Below, in pieces: positions 9,945 through 20,155 of a DNA stretch of 64,000 nt; the stretch's first letter is position 1, and the number at the start of each line of letters is the position of its first letter. The position numbers and the translations under genes are program-made. The notes below the pieces were generated by a model. That model ran no database searches. It was not told the DNA's origin and saw only the letters and a list, made by a program, of their open reading frames with translations. The DNA is from Fistularia commersonii (taxonomy: Eukaryota; Chordata; Actinopteri; Syngnathiformes; Fistulariidae), in the NCBI GenBank assembly GCA_037954325.1, contig JBBMNZ010000031.1, positions 1,332,001 to 1,396,000 on the forward strand, read 5' to 3'.

Positions 9945-12944
9945 AATGCAGCCACAAGCCGGCACTGGCCTATGTCTCTCCAAGCCTGCCTTGGGGGGGG
10001 CACGGAGCAGTGTCTCACTGTGCCGGTCCAAAGCCTGGATAAATGCAGAGGGTTGCGTCAGGAAGGGCATCCCGCGTAAAACTTTTGCCACAACCAAACA
10101 TGCGGGTCAACCAAAACTATACCATACCGGATCGGTCGCGGACCGGGTTAACAACGACCGCCATTGGTACTGATGACCTACAGGGTACTAATGGAAATTG
10201 GGCTACTGTGGGTCCAAGAACAAGAACAAGAACAAGAGGAGGAGTCCGTGTTCGGAAGCAGAGAGAGGAGGAAAGGAAAGAGTCTGGGACTGAGAGTAGG
10301 CACTTTGAATATTGGGACTATGACAGGTAAAGGTAGAGAGTTGGTCGACATGATGCAGAGAAGGAAGGTGGATATACTGTGTGTCCAGGAGACCAGGTGG
10401 AAAGGTAGTAAGGCTAGAAGCTTAGGAACAGGCTTTAAGTTGTACTATTATGGTACTGACCAGAAGAGAAATGGAGTAGGAGTTATCTTCGAGGAGTTCG
10501 TAAGGAACGTCCTAGAGGTGAAAAGAATGTCAGATAGACTTATGAGTCTGAAACTGGAAATTGAAGGTGTGATGCTCAATGTTGTTAGTGACTATGCCCC
10601 ACAGGTGGGATGTGAATTTGAAGAGAAGGAGAAGTTCTGGAATGAGTTAGATGAAGTGATGCAGAATATTCCCAGAAATGAGAGTGATAATTGGTGCAGA
10701 ATTCAATGGACATGTTGGTGAAGGCAATAGAGGGGATGAAGAAGTGATGGGCAGATTTGGTATTCGGGATAGGAATGCAGAGGGACAGATGATGGTAGAT
10801 TTTGCAAAAAGGATGGAAATTGCTGTAGTGAATACCTTTTTCCAGAAAAAACAGGAACATAGGGTAACTTATAAGAGCGGAGGTAGGAGCACGCAGGTAG
10901 ACTACATCTTGTATAGACGAGGTAACATGAAAGAGATCAGTGACTGCAAAGTAGTTGTAAGTGAGAGTGTAGCCAGACAGCATAAGATGGTGGTTTGTAG
11001 GATGACTCTGGTGACAAGGAAGATGAAGAGGACAAAGGCAGAGCAGAGGACAAAATGGTGGAAGCTGAAAGGGGAGAAGTGTTGCATGGTTTTCAGGGAG
11101 GAGTTGAGAAAGGGTCTGGGTGGTCAGGGTGAGCTTCCAGATGATTGGACAACTACAGCTAGTGTTATCAGGGAGACAGGTAGAAGAGTACTTGGTGTGT
11201 CATCTGGAAGGACAGTAGATAAGGAGACTTGGTGGTGGAATGAGGAAGTGCAGGAGTGTATACAGAGAAAGAAGTTAGCGAAGAAGAAGTGGGATACTGA
11301 GAGGACTGAAGAGAACAGACAGGAGTTCAGGGAGATGCGGCGAATGGTAAAGATAGATGTAGCAAAGGCAAAACAAAGGGCTTATGATGACTTGTATGCT
11401 CGGTTGAATAGTAATGAGGGTGAGAATGATCTATACAGGTTGGCGAAACAGAGAGATAAAAATGGAAAGGATGTACAACAGGTCCGGGTGATTAAGGACA
11501 GAGAGGGAAATGCATTGACAGATGCTAGAAGAGTGATGGGAAGATGGAAAGAGTACTTTGAAGAGCTGATGAATGTGAAAAATGAGAGGCAAGGGTAGAA
11601 GAGGTGACTATTGTAGACCACAAAGTTGCAAAAATTAGTGAAAGTGAAGTGAGGAAGGCATTGAAGAGGATGAAGAGTGGAAAGGCAGTTGGTCCTGATG
11701 ATATACCTGTGGAGGTGTGGAAGTGTCTAAGAGGCAGCGGTAGATTTTCTGACTAGATTATTCAACAGGATCTTAGAGAGTGAGAAGATGCCTGAAGAAT
11801 GGAGACAAAGTGTGATGGTGCCTATTTTTAAGAATAAAGGGGATGTGCAGAATTGTGGCAACTATAGAGGGATAAGTTGATGAGCCATAAAATGAAGTTA
11901 TGGGAAAGAGTAGTGGAAACTAGACCGAGAGCAGAAGTCAGCATCTGTGAACAGCAGTACGGCTTTATGCCTAGAAAGAGTACTACAGATGCAGTATTTG
12001 CATTGAGAATGCTAATAGAAAAGTACAGAGAAGGCCAGAGGGAGCTGCATTGTGTTTTTGTAGACCTGGAAAAGGCATATGACAGGGTGCCAAGAGAGGA
12101 GCTCTGGTATTGTATGAGGAAGTCTGGAGTGGCAGAGAAGTATGTTAGACTGGTGCAGGACATGTATGCTAGCTGTGAGACACTGGTACAGTGTGCTGTA
12201 GGGGTAACAGAGAAGTTCAAGGTGGAGGTGGGTCTCCATCAGGTATCAGCTCTGAGCCCCTTCTTGTTCGCAATGGTGATGGATAGGCTGACAGATGAGG
12301 TTAGACAGGAATCCCCATGGACCATGATGTTTGCGGATGACATTGTGATCTGCAGTGAGAGCAGAAAACAGGTAGAGGAAAATCTAGAGAGGTGGAGGTT
12401 TGCTCTGGAAAAGAGAGGAATGAAAGTTAGTCGCAGCAAGACAGAATATATGTGTGTGAATGAGGGGAACTCGGTTGGAACGGTGAGGCTACAGGGAGTG
12501 GAGATCAAGAAGCTGGAGGATTTCAGGTACTTAGGGTCAACAGTCCAGAGCAACAGAGAGTGCGGAAAAGAGGTGAAGAGACGGGTCCAAGCAGGTTGGA
12601 ATGGGTGGAGAAAAGTGTCAGGGGTGCTATGTGATAGAAGACTTTCAGCCAGAATAAAAGGAAAGGTGTACAAGACAGTGGTGAGACCAGCGATGATGTA
12701 TGGACTAGAAACTGTTACAATGACCAAAAGACAGCAGGCAGAACTAGATGTTGCAGAGATGAAGATGTTGAGGTTCTCTTTGGGATTGACCAGGATGGAT
12801 AGGATCAGGAATGAGTTTATCAGAGGGACGGCACATGTTCGATGTTTTGAAGAGAAGGTCAGAGAAGCCAGACTGAGATGGTTCGGTCATGTACAGAGAA
12901 GGGATAGTGAATATATTGGTAGACGGATGCTGGAATTGGAGCTG
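9945..12944 (+). mobile_element. RTE-clade LINE, copy A (3'-truncated)
   Basis: This is a non-LTR retrotransposon with the single-ORF architecture of RTE/BovB-type elements (APE endonuclease then reverse transcriptase, no separate ORF1). The 5' end matches copies B and D (ATGCAGCC..GGCACTGGCC). It stops abruptly at 12944 within C-terminal coding sequence, about 180 bp before the tail seen in B, C and D, where a minus-strand pogo-like element begins. Loss of the 3' end is unusual, since LINEs normally lose 5' sequence, and points to a later deletion or rearrangement. Confidence 0.9.
10164..11598 (+). pseudogene. RTE ORF copy A, endonuclease and linker
   Basis: APE-type endonuclease that would nick target DNA to prime reverse transcription. 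Visible motifs: VGTLNIGTM, CVQETRW (metal-binding Glu), SDYAPQ (SGYAPQ in other copies), AEFNGHVG and RSTQVDYIL. The reading frame is broken three times: a 2-base loss near 10260 relative to copy B, a frame change near 10690 within the D-x-N region, and a stop after NERQG at 11598. In the D-x-N motif the Asp is Glu (AEFN). A long basic linker (about 10980-11598, TKWWKLK..EELRKGL..WWWNEEVQ) connects it to the RT. It is non-functional. Confidence 0.85.
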
Positions 12945-13079
12945 CCAGTTTTCTTCATTTCAGTAGGAGTAACCTCCGCTTTTCACCAGTCCCTTACAAG
13001 TTTCTCACTAACTTCAAACTTTCTCTCTGCTGCTCGATCGCCATTTTCAGCTGCATATTTCACTACTTCCAGCTTGTAA
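11877..13079 (+). pseudogene. RTE reverse transcriptase copy A, chimeric 3' end
   Basis: An open frame of 400 codons containing the RT palm and fingers: FMPRKSTTDAVFALR, FVDLEKAYDRVP (motif A, residues 61-69), HQVSALSP (motif B, 121-128), MMFADDIVICSES (motif C with both Asp, FADD 152-155), GMKVSRSKTEYM and FRYLGSTVQSN. Motif B has Val where copies C and D have Gly (HQGS). Residues from about 356 on are not RTE: they are the antisense of the pogo-like Brinker-type region at 12945-13116. Upstream, a frameshift near 11735 and a gap near 11876 separate it from the endonuclease. It is a fossil, although the open stretch is long. Confidence 0.85.
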
Positions 13080-13116
13080 CCTGCAGAATATGATTTTCTT
13101 TTCGGTGCTATTTTTG
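12945..13116 (-). pseudogene. Pogo transposase N-terminal Brinker-like HTH fragment
   Basis: On the minus strand the frame reads KIAPKRKSYSAGYKLEVVKYAAENGDRAAERKFEVSEKLVRDW. This is the typical Brinker-type helix-turn-helix found at the N-terminus of POGK-like transposases, where it binds the element ends. A stop follows the final Trp, where relatives continue with basic residues. No catalytic domain remains because the sequence is interrupted by RTE copy A. Confidence 0.75.
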
Positions 13117-13412
13117 TTCAGCCCTTCTCAGTTATTTTTATAAGTTGCGCGAATGTTGAAATGATCAATTTTCATTGGTACAGAAGTAGCATCTTTTTTT
13201 CACAACGCACTTCTGCCATGACCCGCCCCCGCTGAATTTTGATTGGTTGGCGTGTGTGTGTGACGGTCATTGTTATATTACGACACACACACACAGACAC
13301 ATCACAGCAAGAGAGCTCAATTATTTCACACATAAGTCGCTCCAGAGAATAAGTAGCGTCACCCCCCCGCAAAACAGTGAAAAAAACACGACTTATAGAC
13401 CGGAAAATACGG
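12945..13412 (-). mobile_element. Pogo-like element, 5' part
   Basis: Read on the minus strand it begins at 13412 with CCGTATTTTCCGGTCTATAAGTCG, flanked by TA (13413-13414), and runs through a 5' leader to the N-terminal DNA-binding region before being cut at 12944 by the RTE junction. The subterminal sequence (TATAAGTCG) differs from the left neighbour at 9769 (TATAAGGCGC), so the two are different pogo families facing each other rather than two ends of one element. CA/GT repeats occur at 13250-13300. Confidence 0.7.
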
Positions 13413-13414
13413 TA

Positions 13415-14472
13415 ATTTGTACCATTATGACTCGCAAGGCTGTTAGATGGATACTGGCACAAGCTAAACACATTTTTATGTATTTCATGATTCTGCAACA
13501 AGGCCAGTCTTACTGCAGGTCACCTCAGTGAAAAGACAGGCATTTGTGTCAGCACCGTTTTCATCAGCCCCAAGTGAAAAGAAAAAGAGGGATGGGAGGA
13601 AGACATTAACCATGTGGGACATTAAACTTCTATTGTTACCGTGGTTCTAACATGGGAGACCTTTACTGGACCCATTCCCTCTGCGATTTTATGGGCTGTT
13701 GTATGCTGAAAATTAATTGGCTCTCCAAACATGTCAGAACCCTTTACAGCCAATGTGTCAACATGGAGTGGAGCCATTGCCCATCCACAGAGAGGAGTGA
13801 GATAATGTATGAATGTTAGTATTTTCACAAACACAACCATCTAAAAAAGGAAAAGGTTACACTTTTTTATTGCTTCTAAAGCCAGGCTTATTACTTCCTT
13901 ACGTCCAATGGCATACATGCAGAACAAGATATCTATACAGCCATCGTCATCCAGAGGTGATGTAATATAGGCTCTCTTTTTACTGCAAAACTTCTCCCTC
14001 GCTTGACACTGTGTGAGATATTGAGGTGAATAAAAAGAGCATGCAATTAACCTTTAATAAACAAAATATCTTAAAATGGCACAAATTACTTGAAAGCCAG
14101 CAAGATCACTTATACAACTATAATAGAAATGCCTTGACATATTGTCAAATCGACTACAAATCTGCAAGAAAATAAAAAAGACGTTTACTTTTTCATAAAT
14201 AATCAAATCTGATCAAAAGTTACTTGCGAATATGAGTCAACTAAAACTCGACTGAAAAAAAGAAACAACAAAAATTCCTTTGAGGTGAGCCAAAAATTAG
14301 TTTTAAGACTGTAACAAACTCATCTAAAGCATATCAAGAAACCAATGAACAGATGAACAAATTCTAACTGCCAAAAGAAAAGATCATCATTATAAATGAC
14401 CCAATGTATGGTCATGGTTTTGTTTTGTTTTTTATTGGACCAAAGTAAATGTCCCTGGACCGCGGGACTCCC
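13415..14472. other. No gene or repeat recognised
   Basis: AT-rich DNA with no recognised family or exon. Confidence 0.45.
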
Positions 14473-14586
14473 TGTCTTGCGCTCGCTCGCTCGCTCGCTC
14501 GCTCTGTCTTGCGCTCGCTCGCTCGCTCGCTCGCTCGCTCGCTCACTCACTCACTCACTCACTCACTCACTCACTCACTCACTCAC
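14473..14586. repeat. (TCGC)n to (TCAC)n microsatellite with 32-bp duplication
   Basis: A TGTCTTGC-(GCTC)n unit occurs twice (from about 14473 and from about 14505). The second array changes abruptly from TCGC repeats to TCAC repeats (from about 14544) up to 14586. The long Arg/Ser and Ser/Leu-rich ORFs across it are artefacts of the repeat. Confidence 0.95.
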
Positions 14587-15544
14587 CGTTATGGCCAACA
14601 TGTCATATTGACGCGGTGTGGAACTATCAGCCGCTTTCCTGGCGGAGTGGGATGTCAATAAAACCACTGAGCTGATGGTAAAGAAGAGACATTTTTGAGT
14701 AGCAGCTGTTAGCTTGCAGCCCTGCTCGCCCCATTACTACGAAGAGACAGAGAGATGCAAAGAGAGGGGGAAAGAGGGCAGGTGATGGGGGGACGGTGCA
14801 TTGATCATTCGTGTGTCTCACTGCAGTGGTAGTAAACAATCGGCCGGCCTCCTTTGTCCACAGCATTAAACCACACCCCCTCCTTTCTTCGTGCTCTCTC
14901 TCTCACCACCCTTCTCTCTCTCCCTCCTTTCCCTCAATCCCTCTTGCTTCTGCAAACCACCATTATGCCTGTCTGCTTGCATGTGAGCACCCCCCCGATT
15001 GTGATAAGGAGTGACGCTATGCTACACCACTGATGCTAGCTGGCAACTGCCGCTGCTGCTAGCAGGCTAGCAAATGAATGAGTGGCGGACAGAGGCAGAA
15101 AGGGACGCAGACAGAAAGACAGACAGACAGACCGACAGACAAGGAAGGGGTGTCAGGAATACAGACGGGTGAATTCATACCTTAGCCGATGGGTTTCCAG
15201 TCCTTAAGAGAGAAAAAGAATCGGATTAAAGAGACTGAATGGCTCCTTAAGGTAGCGCAGCACTCTCTCACACACGCGAGCGCGCACGTACACACACTTT
15301 CTCCTCCCGTCTTTTCCCACATACACACAAGCGTTCAGTCCATGGCTACCCACAATCCCTTGCGCCACACAAAGACAAGGGGGTGTGACCAATCACATAC
15401 TGCCTCACTCTGCGCCCTTGCTTTCTTTTGCCCCCTCCCTCACCGTGTATGTAATGCCAACCGACACAAGCTTGTGGGCGGGCTGCCGAGAAGGTCGCCA
15501 TGACAACGCATCCCAAGTTGCTCTTTGTTGCCGTCACTCGTATG

Positions 15545-15546
<2 letters not shown>
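14587..15546. other. CpG-rich patch, possible regulatory or untranslated exon
   Basis: Relative to its surroundings this stretch is GC- and CpG-rich, with tracts of pyrimidine, GACA repeats (about 15115-15140) and CA repeats. On the minus strand CGGCTAAG|GTATGA at 15181/15180 fits a splice donor. The exon it would end has no ATG and no evident coding, so a 5' untranslated exon is the most that can be proposed. No repeat family was recognised. Confidence 0.3.

Positions 15547-15594
<48 letters not shown>
15547..15594. repeat. (CA)24 microsatellite
   Basis: Uninterrupted CA dinucleotide array of 48 bp; a shorter interrupted CA array follows at about 15721-15755. Confidence 0.98.
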
Positions 15595-15599
<5 letters not shown>

Positions 15600-15965
15600 G
15601 CAGAGCAGAGATGCTGTGGAGACTGTGTGTATGTTCCTGCACAAGCGCTCTTAGCCGGTGTTGCAGTACTGCAGCTGGGTTCTGCTGTGACCCAGTTTGA
15701 ACAATAAGGATGGATGTAGGACACACACACAAATACACACACACACACTTACACAACCAACAGAACATTCCAAAGCTGAACAGCTAACCGTAAATCTATG
15801 ATATACCAGCAGTTGTAGTTTCATGATGTGTACTCACGTTACACTACAGATGTAGTATTTGTGTGTAGGGCATTACTCACTATATTTCAGTACATTAAAG
15901 CTTCATCTTTTCCACTCCATGTTTCCTTGCAGCAAGAAAGTGCTCATATGTAATTTTGCATTTAT

Positions 15966-15985
15966 ACTTCCTATCTGATTACTTT
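15966..15985. repeat. Target-site duplication of RTE copy B, left
   Basis: The 20 bases ACTTCCTATCTGATTACTTT here are repeated exactly at 18720-18739, on the other side of RTE copy B. TSDs of this length fit target-primed reverse transcription. Confidence 0.92.
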
Positions 15986-16082
15986 AATGCAGCCTCAGGG
16001 TGGCACTGGCCCGAGTCTCTCCAAGCCTGCCTTGGGGGGGCACGGAGCAGTGTTTCCCTGTGCCAGTCCCAAGCCCGGATAA

Positions 16083-16946
16083 ATGCAGAGGGTTGCGTCA
16101 GGAAAGGCAAAACCAAACATGCGAGTCAACCAAAACTATACCATACCGGATCGGTCGCGGACCAGGTTAACAACGACCACCATTGGTACTGATGACCTAC
16201 AGGGTACTAATGGAAATTGGGCTACTGTGGGTCCAAGAACAAGAACAAGAAGAAGAGGAGGAGTGTGTGTTCGGAAGCAGAGAGAGAGGAGGAAAGGAAA
16301 GATTCTGGGACTGAGAGTAGGGACTTTGCATATTGGGACTATGACAGGGAAAGGTAGAGAGTTGGTCGACATGATGCACAGAAGGAAGGTGGATATACTG
16401 TGTGTCAAGGAGACCAGGTGGAAAGGTAGTAAGGCTAGAAGCTTAGGAGCAGGCTTTAAGTTGTACTATCATGGTACTGACCAGAAGAGAAATGGAGTAG
16501 GAGTTATCTTCAAGGAGGAGTTTGTTAGGAATGTCCTAGAGGTGAAAAGAATGTCAGATAGACTTATGAGTCTGAAACTGGAAATTGAAGGTGTGATGCT
16601 CAATGTTGTTAGTGGCTATGCCCCGCAGGTGGGATGTGAATTTGAAGAGAAGGAGAAGTTCTGGAATGAGTTAGATGAAGTGATGCAGAATATTCCCAGT
16701 AATGAGAGAGTGGTACTTGGTGCAGACTTATATGGACATGTTGGTGAAGGCAATAGAGGGGATGAAGAAGTGATGGGCAGATTTGGTATTCGGGATAGGA
16801 ATGCAGAGATGGTGGTAGATTTTGCAAAAAGGATGGAAATTGCTGTAGTGAACATCTTTTTCCAGAAAAAAACAGAACATAGGGTAACTTATAAGAGCGG
16901 AGGTAGGAGCACGCAGGTAGACTACATCTTGTACGAGGTAACCTGA
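16083..16946 (+). pseudogene. RTE ORF copy B, APE endonuclease
   Basis: The longest endonuclease frame in the window (287 codons). Motifs: LRVGTLHIGTM (residues 77-87), LCVKETRW (metal-binding Glu at 110), VVSGYAPQ (165-172), LGADLYGHVG (212-221) and RSTQVDYILY near the end. The D-x-N motif reads D-L-Y, so the Asn that helps catalysis in APE-type nucleases is replaced by Tyr. The frame ends shortly after the DYIL motif because of a small deletion. The N-terminal part before residue 70 (repeats of RT and RTRTRRRG) is low complexity and may not be native protein. Confidence 0.85.
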
Positions 16947-17002
16947 AAGGGATCAGTGACTGCAAAGTAGTTGTAGGTGAGAGTGTAGCCAGACAGCATA
17001 AG

Positions 17003-17776
17003 ATGGTGGTTTGTAGGATGACTCTGGTGACAAGAAAGATGAAGAGGACAAAGGCAGAGCAGAGGACAAAGTGGTGGAAGCTGAAAAGGGAGAAGTGTTG
17101 CATGGTTTTCAGGGAGGAGTTGAGAAAGGGTCTGGGTGGTCAGGGTGAGCTTCCAGATGATTGGACAACAACAGCTAGTGTTATCAGGGAGACAGGTAGA
17201 AGAGTACTTGGTGTGTCATCTGGATGGAAAGTAGATAAGGAGACTTGGTGGTGGAATGAGGAAGTGCAGGAGTATATACAGAGAAAGCGGTTAGCGAAGA
17301 AGAAGTGGGATACTGAGAGGACTGAAGAGAACAGACAGGAGTTCAGGGAGATGCGGCGAATGGTAAAGATAGATGTAGCAAAGGCAAAACAAAGGGCTTA
17401 TGATGACTTGTATGCTCGGTTGAATAGTAATGAGGGTGAGAATGATCTATACAGGTTGGCGAAACAGAGAGATAAAGATGGAAAGGATGTACAACAGGTC
17501 CGGGTGATTAAGGACAGAGAGGGAAATGCATTGACAGATGCTAGAAGAGTGATGGGAAGATGGAAAGAGTACTTTGAAGAGCTGATGAATATGGAAAATG
17601 AAAGAGAGGCAAGGGTAGAAGAGGTGACTATTGTAGACCACAAAGTTGCAAAAATTAGTAAAAGTGAAGTAAGGAAGGCATTGAAGAGGATGAAGAGTGG
17701 AAAAGCAGTTGGCCCTGATGATATACCTGTGGAGGTGTGGAAGTGTCTAAGAGGCAGCGGTAGATTTTCTGACTAG
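17003..17776 (+). pseudogene. RTE ORF copy B, linker region
   Basis: The frame resumes with MVVCRMTLVTRKMKRTKAEQRTKWWKLK and runs 257 codons through a charged, Lys/Arg/Glu-rich linker (EELRKGLGGQGELPDDW, WWWNEEVQEYIQRKRL, EVRKALKRMKSGKAVGPDDIPVEVWKCL). The last part is the N-terminal extension of RTE reverse transcriptases (KSGKAVGPDDIP). It ends after KCLRGSGRFSD because two bases are missing relative to copy C. The same two bases are missing in copy A. Confidence 0.85.
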
Positions 17777-17862
17777 ATTATTCAACAGGATCTTAGAGAG
17801 TAAGAAGATGCTTGAAGAAGCGAGACGAAGTGTGATGGTACCTATTTTTAAGAATAAAGGGG

Positions 17863-18123
17863 ATGTGCAGCCCCTTCTTGTTCGCAATGGTAATGGACAG
17901 GCTGACAGATGAGGTTAGACAAGAATCCCCATGGACCACGATGTTTGCGGATGACATTGTGATCTGCAGTGAGAGCAGAAAACAGGTAGAGGAAAATCTA
18001 GAGAGGTGGAGGCATGCTCTGGAAAGGAGAGGAATGAAAGTTAGTCGCAGCAAGACAGAATATATGTGTGTGAATGAGGGGAACTCGGGTGGAACGGTGA
18101 GGCTACAGGGAGTGGAGATCTAG
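17863..18123 (+). pseudogene. RTE reverse transcriptase copy B, core-deleted remnant
   Basis: After the deletion the frame resumes inside motif B, at the stretch that reads PFLFAMVMDRLTDEV in other copies (here FLFAMVMDRLTDEV preceded by deletion-junction codons). It keeps MFADDIVICSES (motif C) and SRSKTEYM, and stops at a TAG after GVEI. Further decayed C-terminal sequence continues to about 18690. With motif A (FVDLEKAYD) gone, polymerase activity is impossible. Confidence 0.85.
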
Positions 18124-18719
18124 AAGTTGGAGGATTTCAGGAACTTGGGGTCAACAGTCTAGAGCAACTGTGAGTGTGGAAAAGAGGTGAAGAGACGGGT
18201 CCAAGCAGGTTGGAATGGGTAGAGAAAAGTGTCAGGGGTACTATGTGATTGAAGACTTTCAGCCAGAATAAAAGGAAAGGTGTACAAGACAGTGGTGATA
18301 CAAGGGATGATGTATGGACTAGAAACTGTTACAATGACCAAAAGACAGGAGGCAGAACTACAGTTTGCAGAGATGAGGATGTTGAGGTTCTCTTTGGGAG
18401 TGACCAGGATGGATAGGATCAGGAATGAGTCTATCAGAGGGACGGCACATGTTAGGCACATGTTAGATGTTTTGGAGCAAAGGTCAGTGATGGTTCGGTC
18501 ATGTACAGAGGAGGGATAGAGAATATATTGCTAGATGGTTGCTGGAATTGGAGCTGCCAAGCAAGAGGTCTTGAGGAAGACCAAAGAGAAGATTTATGGA
18601 TGTGGTGAGAGAGGATATGAAGGTAGTTGGTGTAAGAGAGGAGGATACAGAGAATAGGGTTAGATGGAGAAAGTTGATTCACTGTGGCGACCCCTGACGG
18701 GAAAAAACGAAAGAAGAAG

Positions 18720-18739
18720 ACTTCCTATCTGATTACTTT
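18720..18739. repeat. Target-site duplication of RTE copy B, right
   Basis: Exact copy of 15966-15985, directly after the AAGAAGAAG tail. Confidence 0.92.
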
Positions 18740-19850
18740 GGTTTGATGCTGCTGCCTGTCTTTACCTTGACCCCATGTTTTCATAAATAACTAACCCATT
18801 CGTTAGGCTCAGTGGACCATGGATTGTTCTGGTTCGGTTTGGGTTCACTCTGAGGTTCTTTGAATATGACTTTTGAAAATCTGATTGAGACTCTTGGAGT
18901 CAACTAGGGGCTAACCACCTGTATTTGCTCAGAGAAAATGATCTGTCTTGTATCTTTTAAACTGGTTCTTTTTAGTTCATTTTTGAAGTTATTTAAACTT
19001 AGCCTCTACAAAAAAATAATTATTGCAATGTTTTTTTTTTTTTACAATGCTAGCACAAGGAAAGTCTGCGAGCAAGTACAAATACCCATCTTAGTAATGC
19101 TAGGCTTGTGTTGATAAGGCATGTTTGGGAAAACAAAAATCCCACATTACAATATAAGCTTAAACTTTTATGGATTGAGTAAAACCACAGGAGTGCTGTG
19201 AGCAAATTATGATAGAAGTATAGTTGGTATAATTATTCCTTTTTTCAAAATGGGACAATTTCTATTTTATACATCACATTATTCATTCTGTTACTGACAT
19301 TTGAGTACCATTTAAATGCTTAATTATGTAATACTGTGGCATGCCTGCAATAACCCATTGTACCCTACATGCATTTCATTATATGAATCTAGCCAATGTA
19401 ACATCAAAAAAATGATGTATCCTCGGCAGCAATACGCTGGTAACAGTGTCACACTGGTGTTAAATTGTATTACATATTTCCTTCCCTGTTCAAATGGCAT
19501 AACGATCCCGTCTTTTCTGTACTACATGTGTCGATGAAATAGCACAGAAAGATAGCTTATAGCTACGAGTCTTTTCTTTTTTTGTTTTAGTGGGACAGAA
19601 AAAAAAAGACTTGCTGGAAAATGTCAAGGAGAGCTCAAAACTTGGTTTGTCACATGGCTACTTCTATTACAAAACCGATTTCTTGCTTGAGGGTTTCTAA
19701 AGAGTTGCCTGAAGGCAGCAATAGCTAGGTACCAACTTGGAATTAGGTCTTCAGGGGGTCATGGGGCAGTGAGAAACATATAAAGTCACTGAAATTACTT
19801 CATGACATTCATGTACATGTCTGTCCGACATTGCTGGGTATTTTTATGTA
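18740..19850. other. No gene or repeat recognised
   Basis: AT-rich DNA without a recognised family. Confidence 0.45.
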
Positions 19851-20155
19851 TTCTTTTCTTTCATTTTCTATACCACTTATGCTACTCAGGGTCATAGGGG
19901 ACGTGGAGCCGATCCCAGGTATCATTGGGCAAGGGGGAGGGTACACTCAGGATTGGCCGTTTTTCAATCACAGTTGTGATATATTGAAACATACAACCTT
20001 TCACTGTCATTTACACATCTGGGCAATTTCAGGTCTTCAATGAACCTACTGCATGTGTTTGCGGGGGAGGGGGACATGCAAACTCATGACAGAAATGGCC
20101 ACTCCCCTATTGGAAACAATCTAGGAACCTTCTTGCTGTGAGGCAGAAGCACTCA
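19851..20155 (-). mobile_element. tRNA-derived-type SINE (minus)
   Basis: Read on the minus strand: a CCTCACAGCAAGAAGGTTCC head (20115-20150), a central part with CATGCAAACTC..-type sequence (20074-20090), and a 3' part with TATCCCAG-like and GACCCTGAG-like boxes towards 19870. This is a very common fish interspersed repeat, also present at 29195, 36000 and 60150. In better preserved copies the head carries a GGTTCGA-type B box, which suggests tRNA origin. The family name is not assigned here. Confidence 0.65.

Larger units (their letters stand above)
15986..18719 (+). mobile_element. RTE-clade LINE, copy B (TSD-flanked, internally deleted)
   Basis: The 5' end (AATGCAGCCTCAGGGTGGCACTGG) and 3' tail (CTGTGGCGACCCCTGACGGG..AAGAAGAAG) are both present and bracketed by an exact 20-bp TSD, so both termini of the insertion are known. 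Relative to copy A it lacks 406 bp (A 11851-12256), joined as GTGCAG|CCCCTTC at 17870/17871. The missing part covers RT motifs A and B. The remaining ORF is split by frameshifts and stops at about 16946, 17776 and 18121. Confidence 0.93.

Noticed and set aside
9769..13412. One single pogo element interrupted by RTE copy A
   Set aside because: Left and right pogo parts are both 5' ends, of different families and in opposite orientation, and do not re-join; the composite needs another explanation.
14473..14586. Tandem structure that might suggest a CRISPR array
   Set aside because: Units of 4 bp with no unique spacers, in a vertebrate genome; simple microsatellite.
14320..14661. Ser/Arg/Leu-rich ORFs resembling repetitive proteins
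   Set aside because: Translations of the TCGC/TCAC microsatellite on both strands.
15346..15768. Cys/Val- or Thr/His-repeat ORFs on both strands
   Set aside because: Products of the (CA)24 array; no coding signal beyond it.
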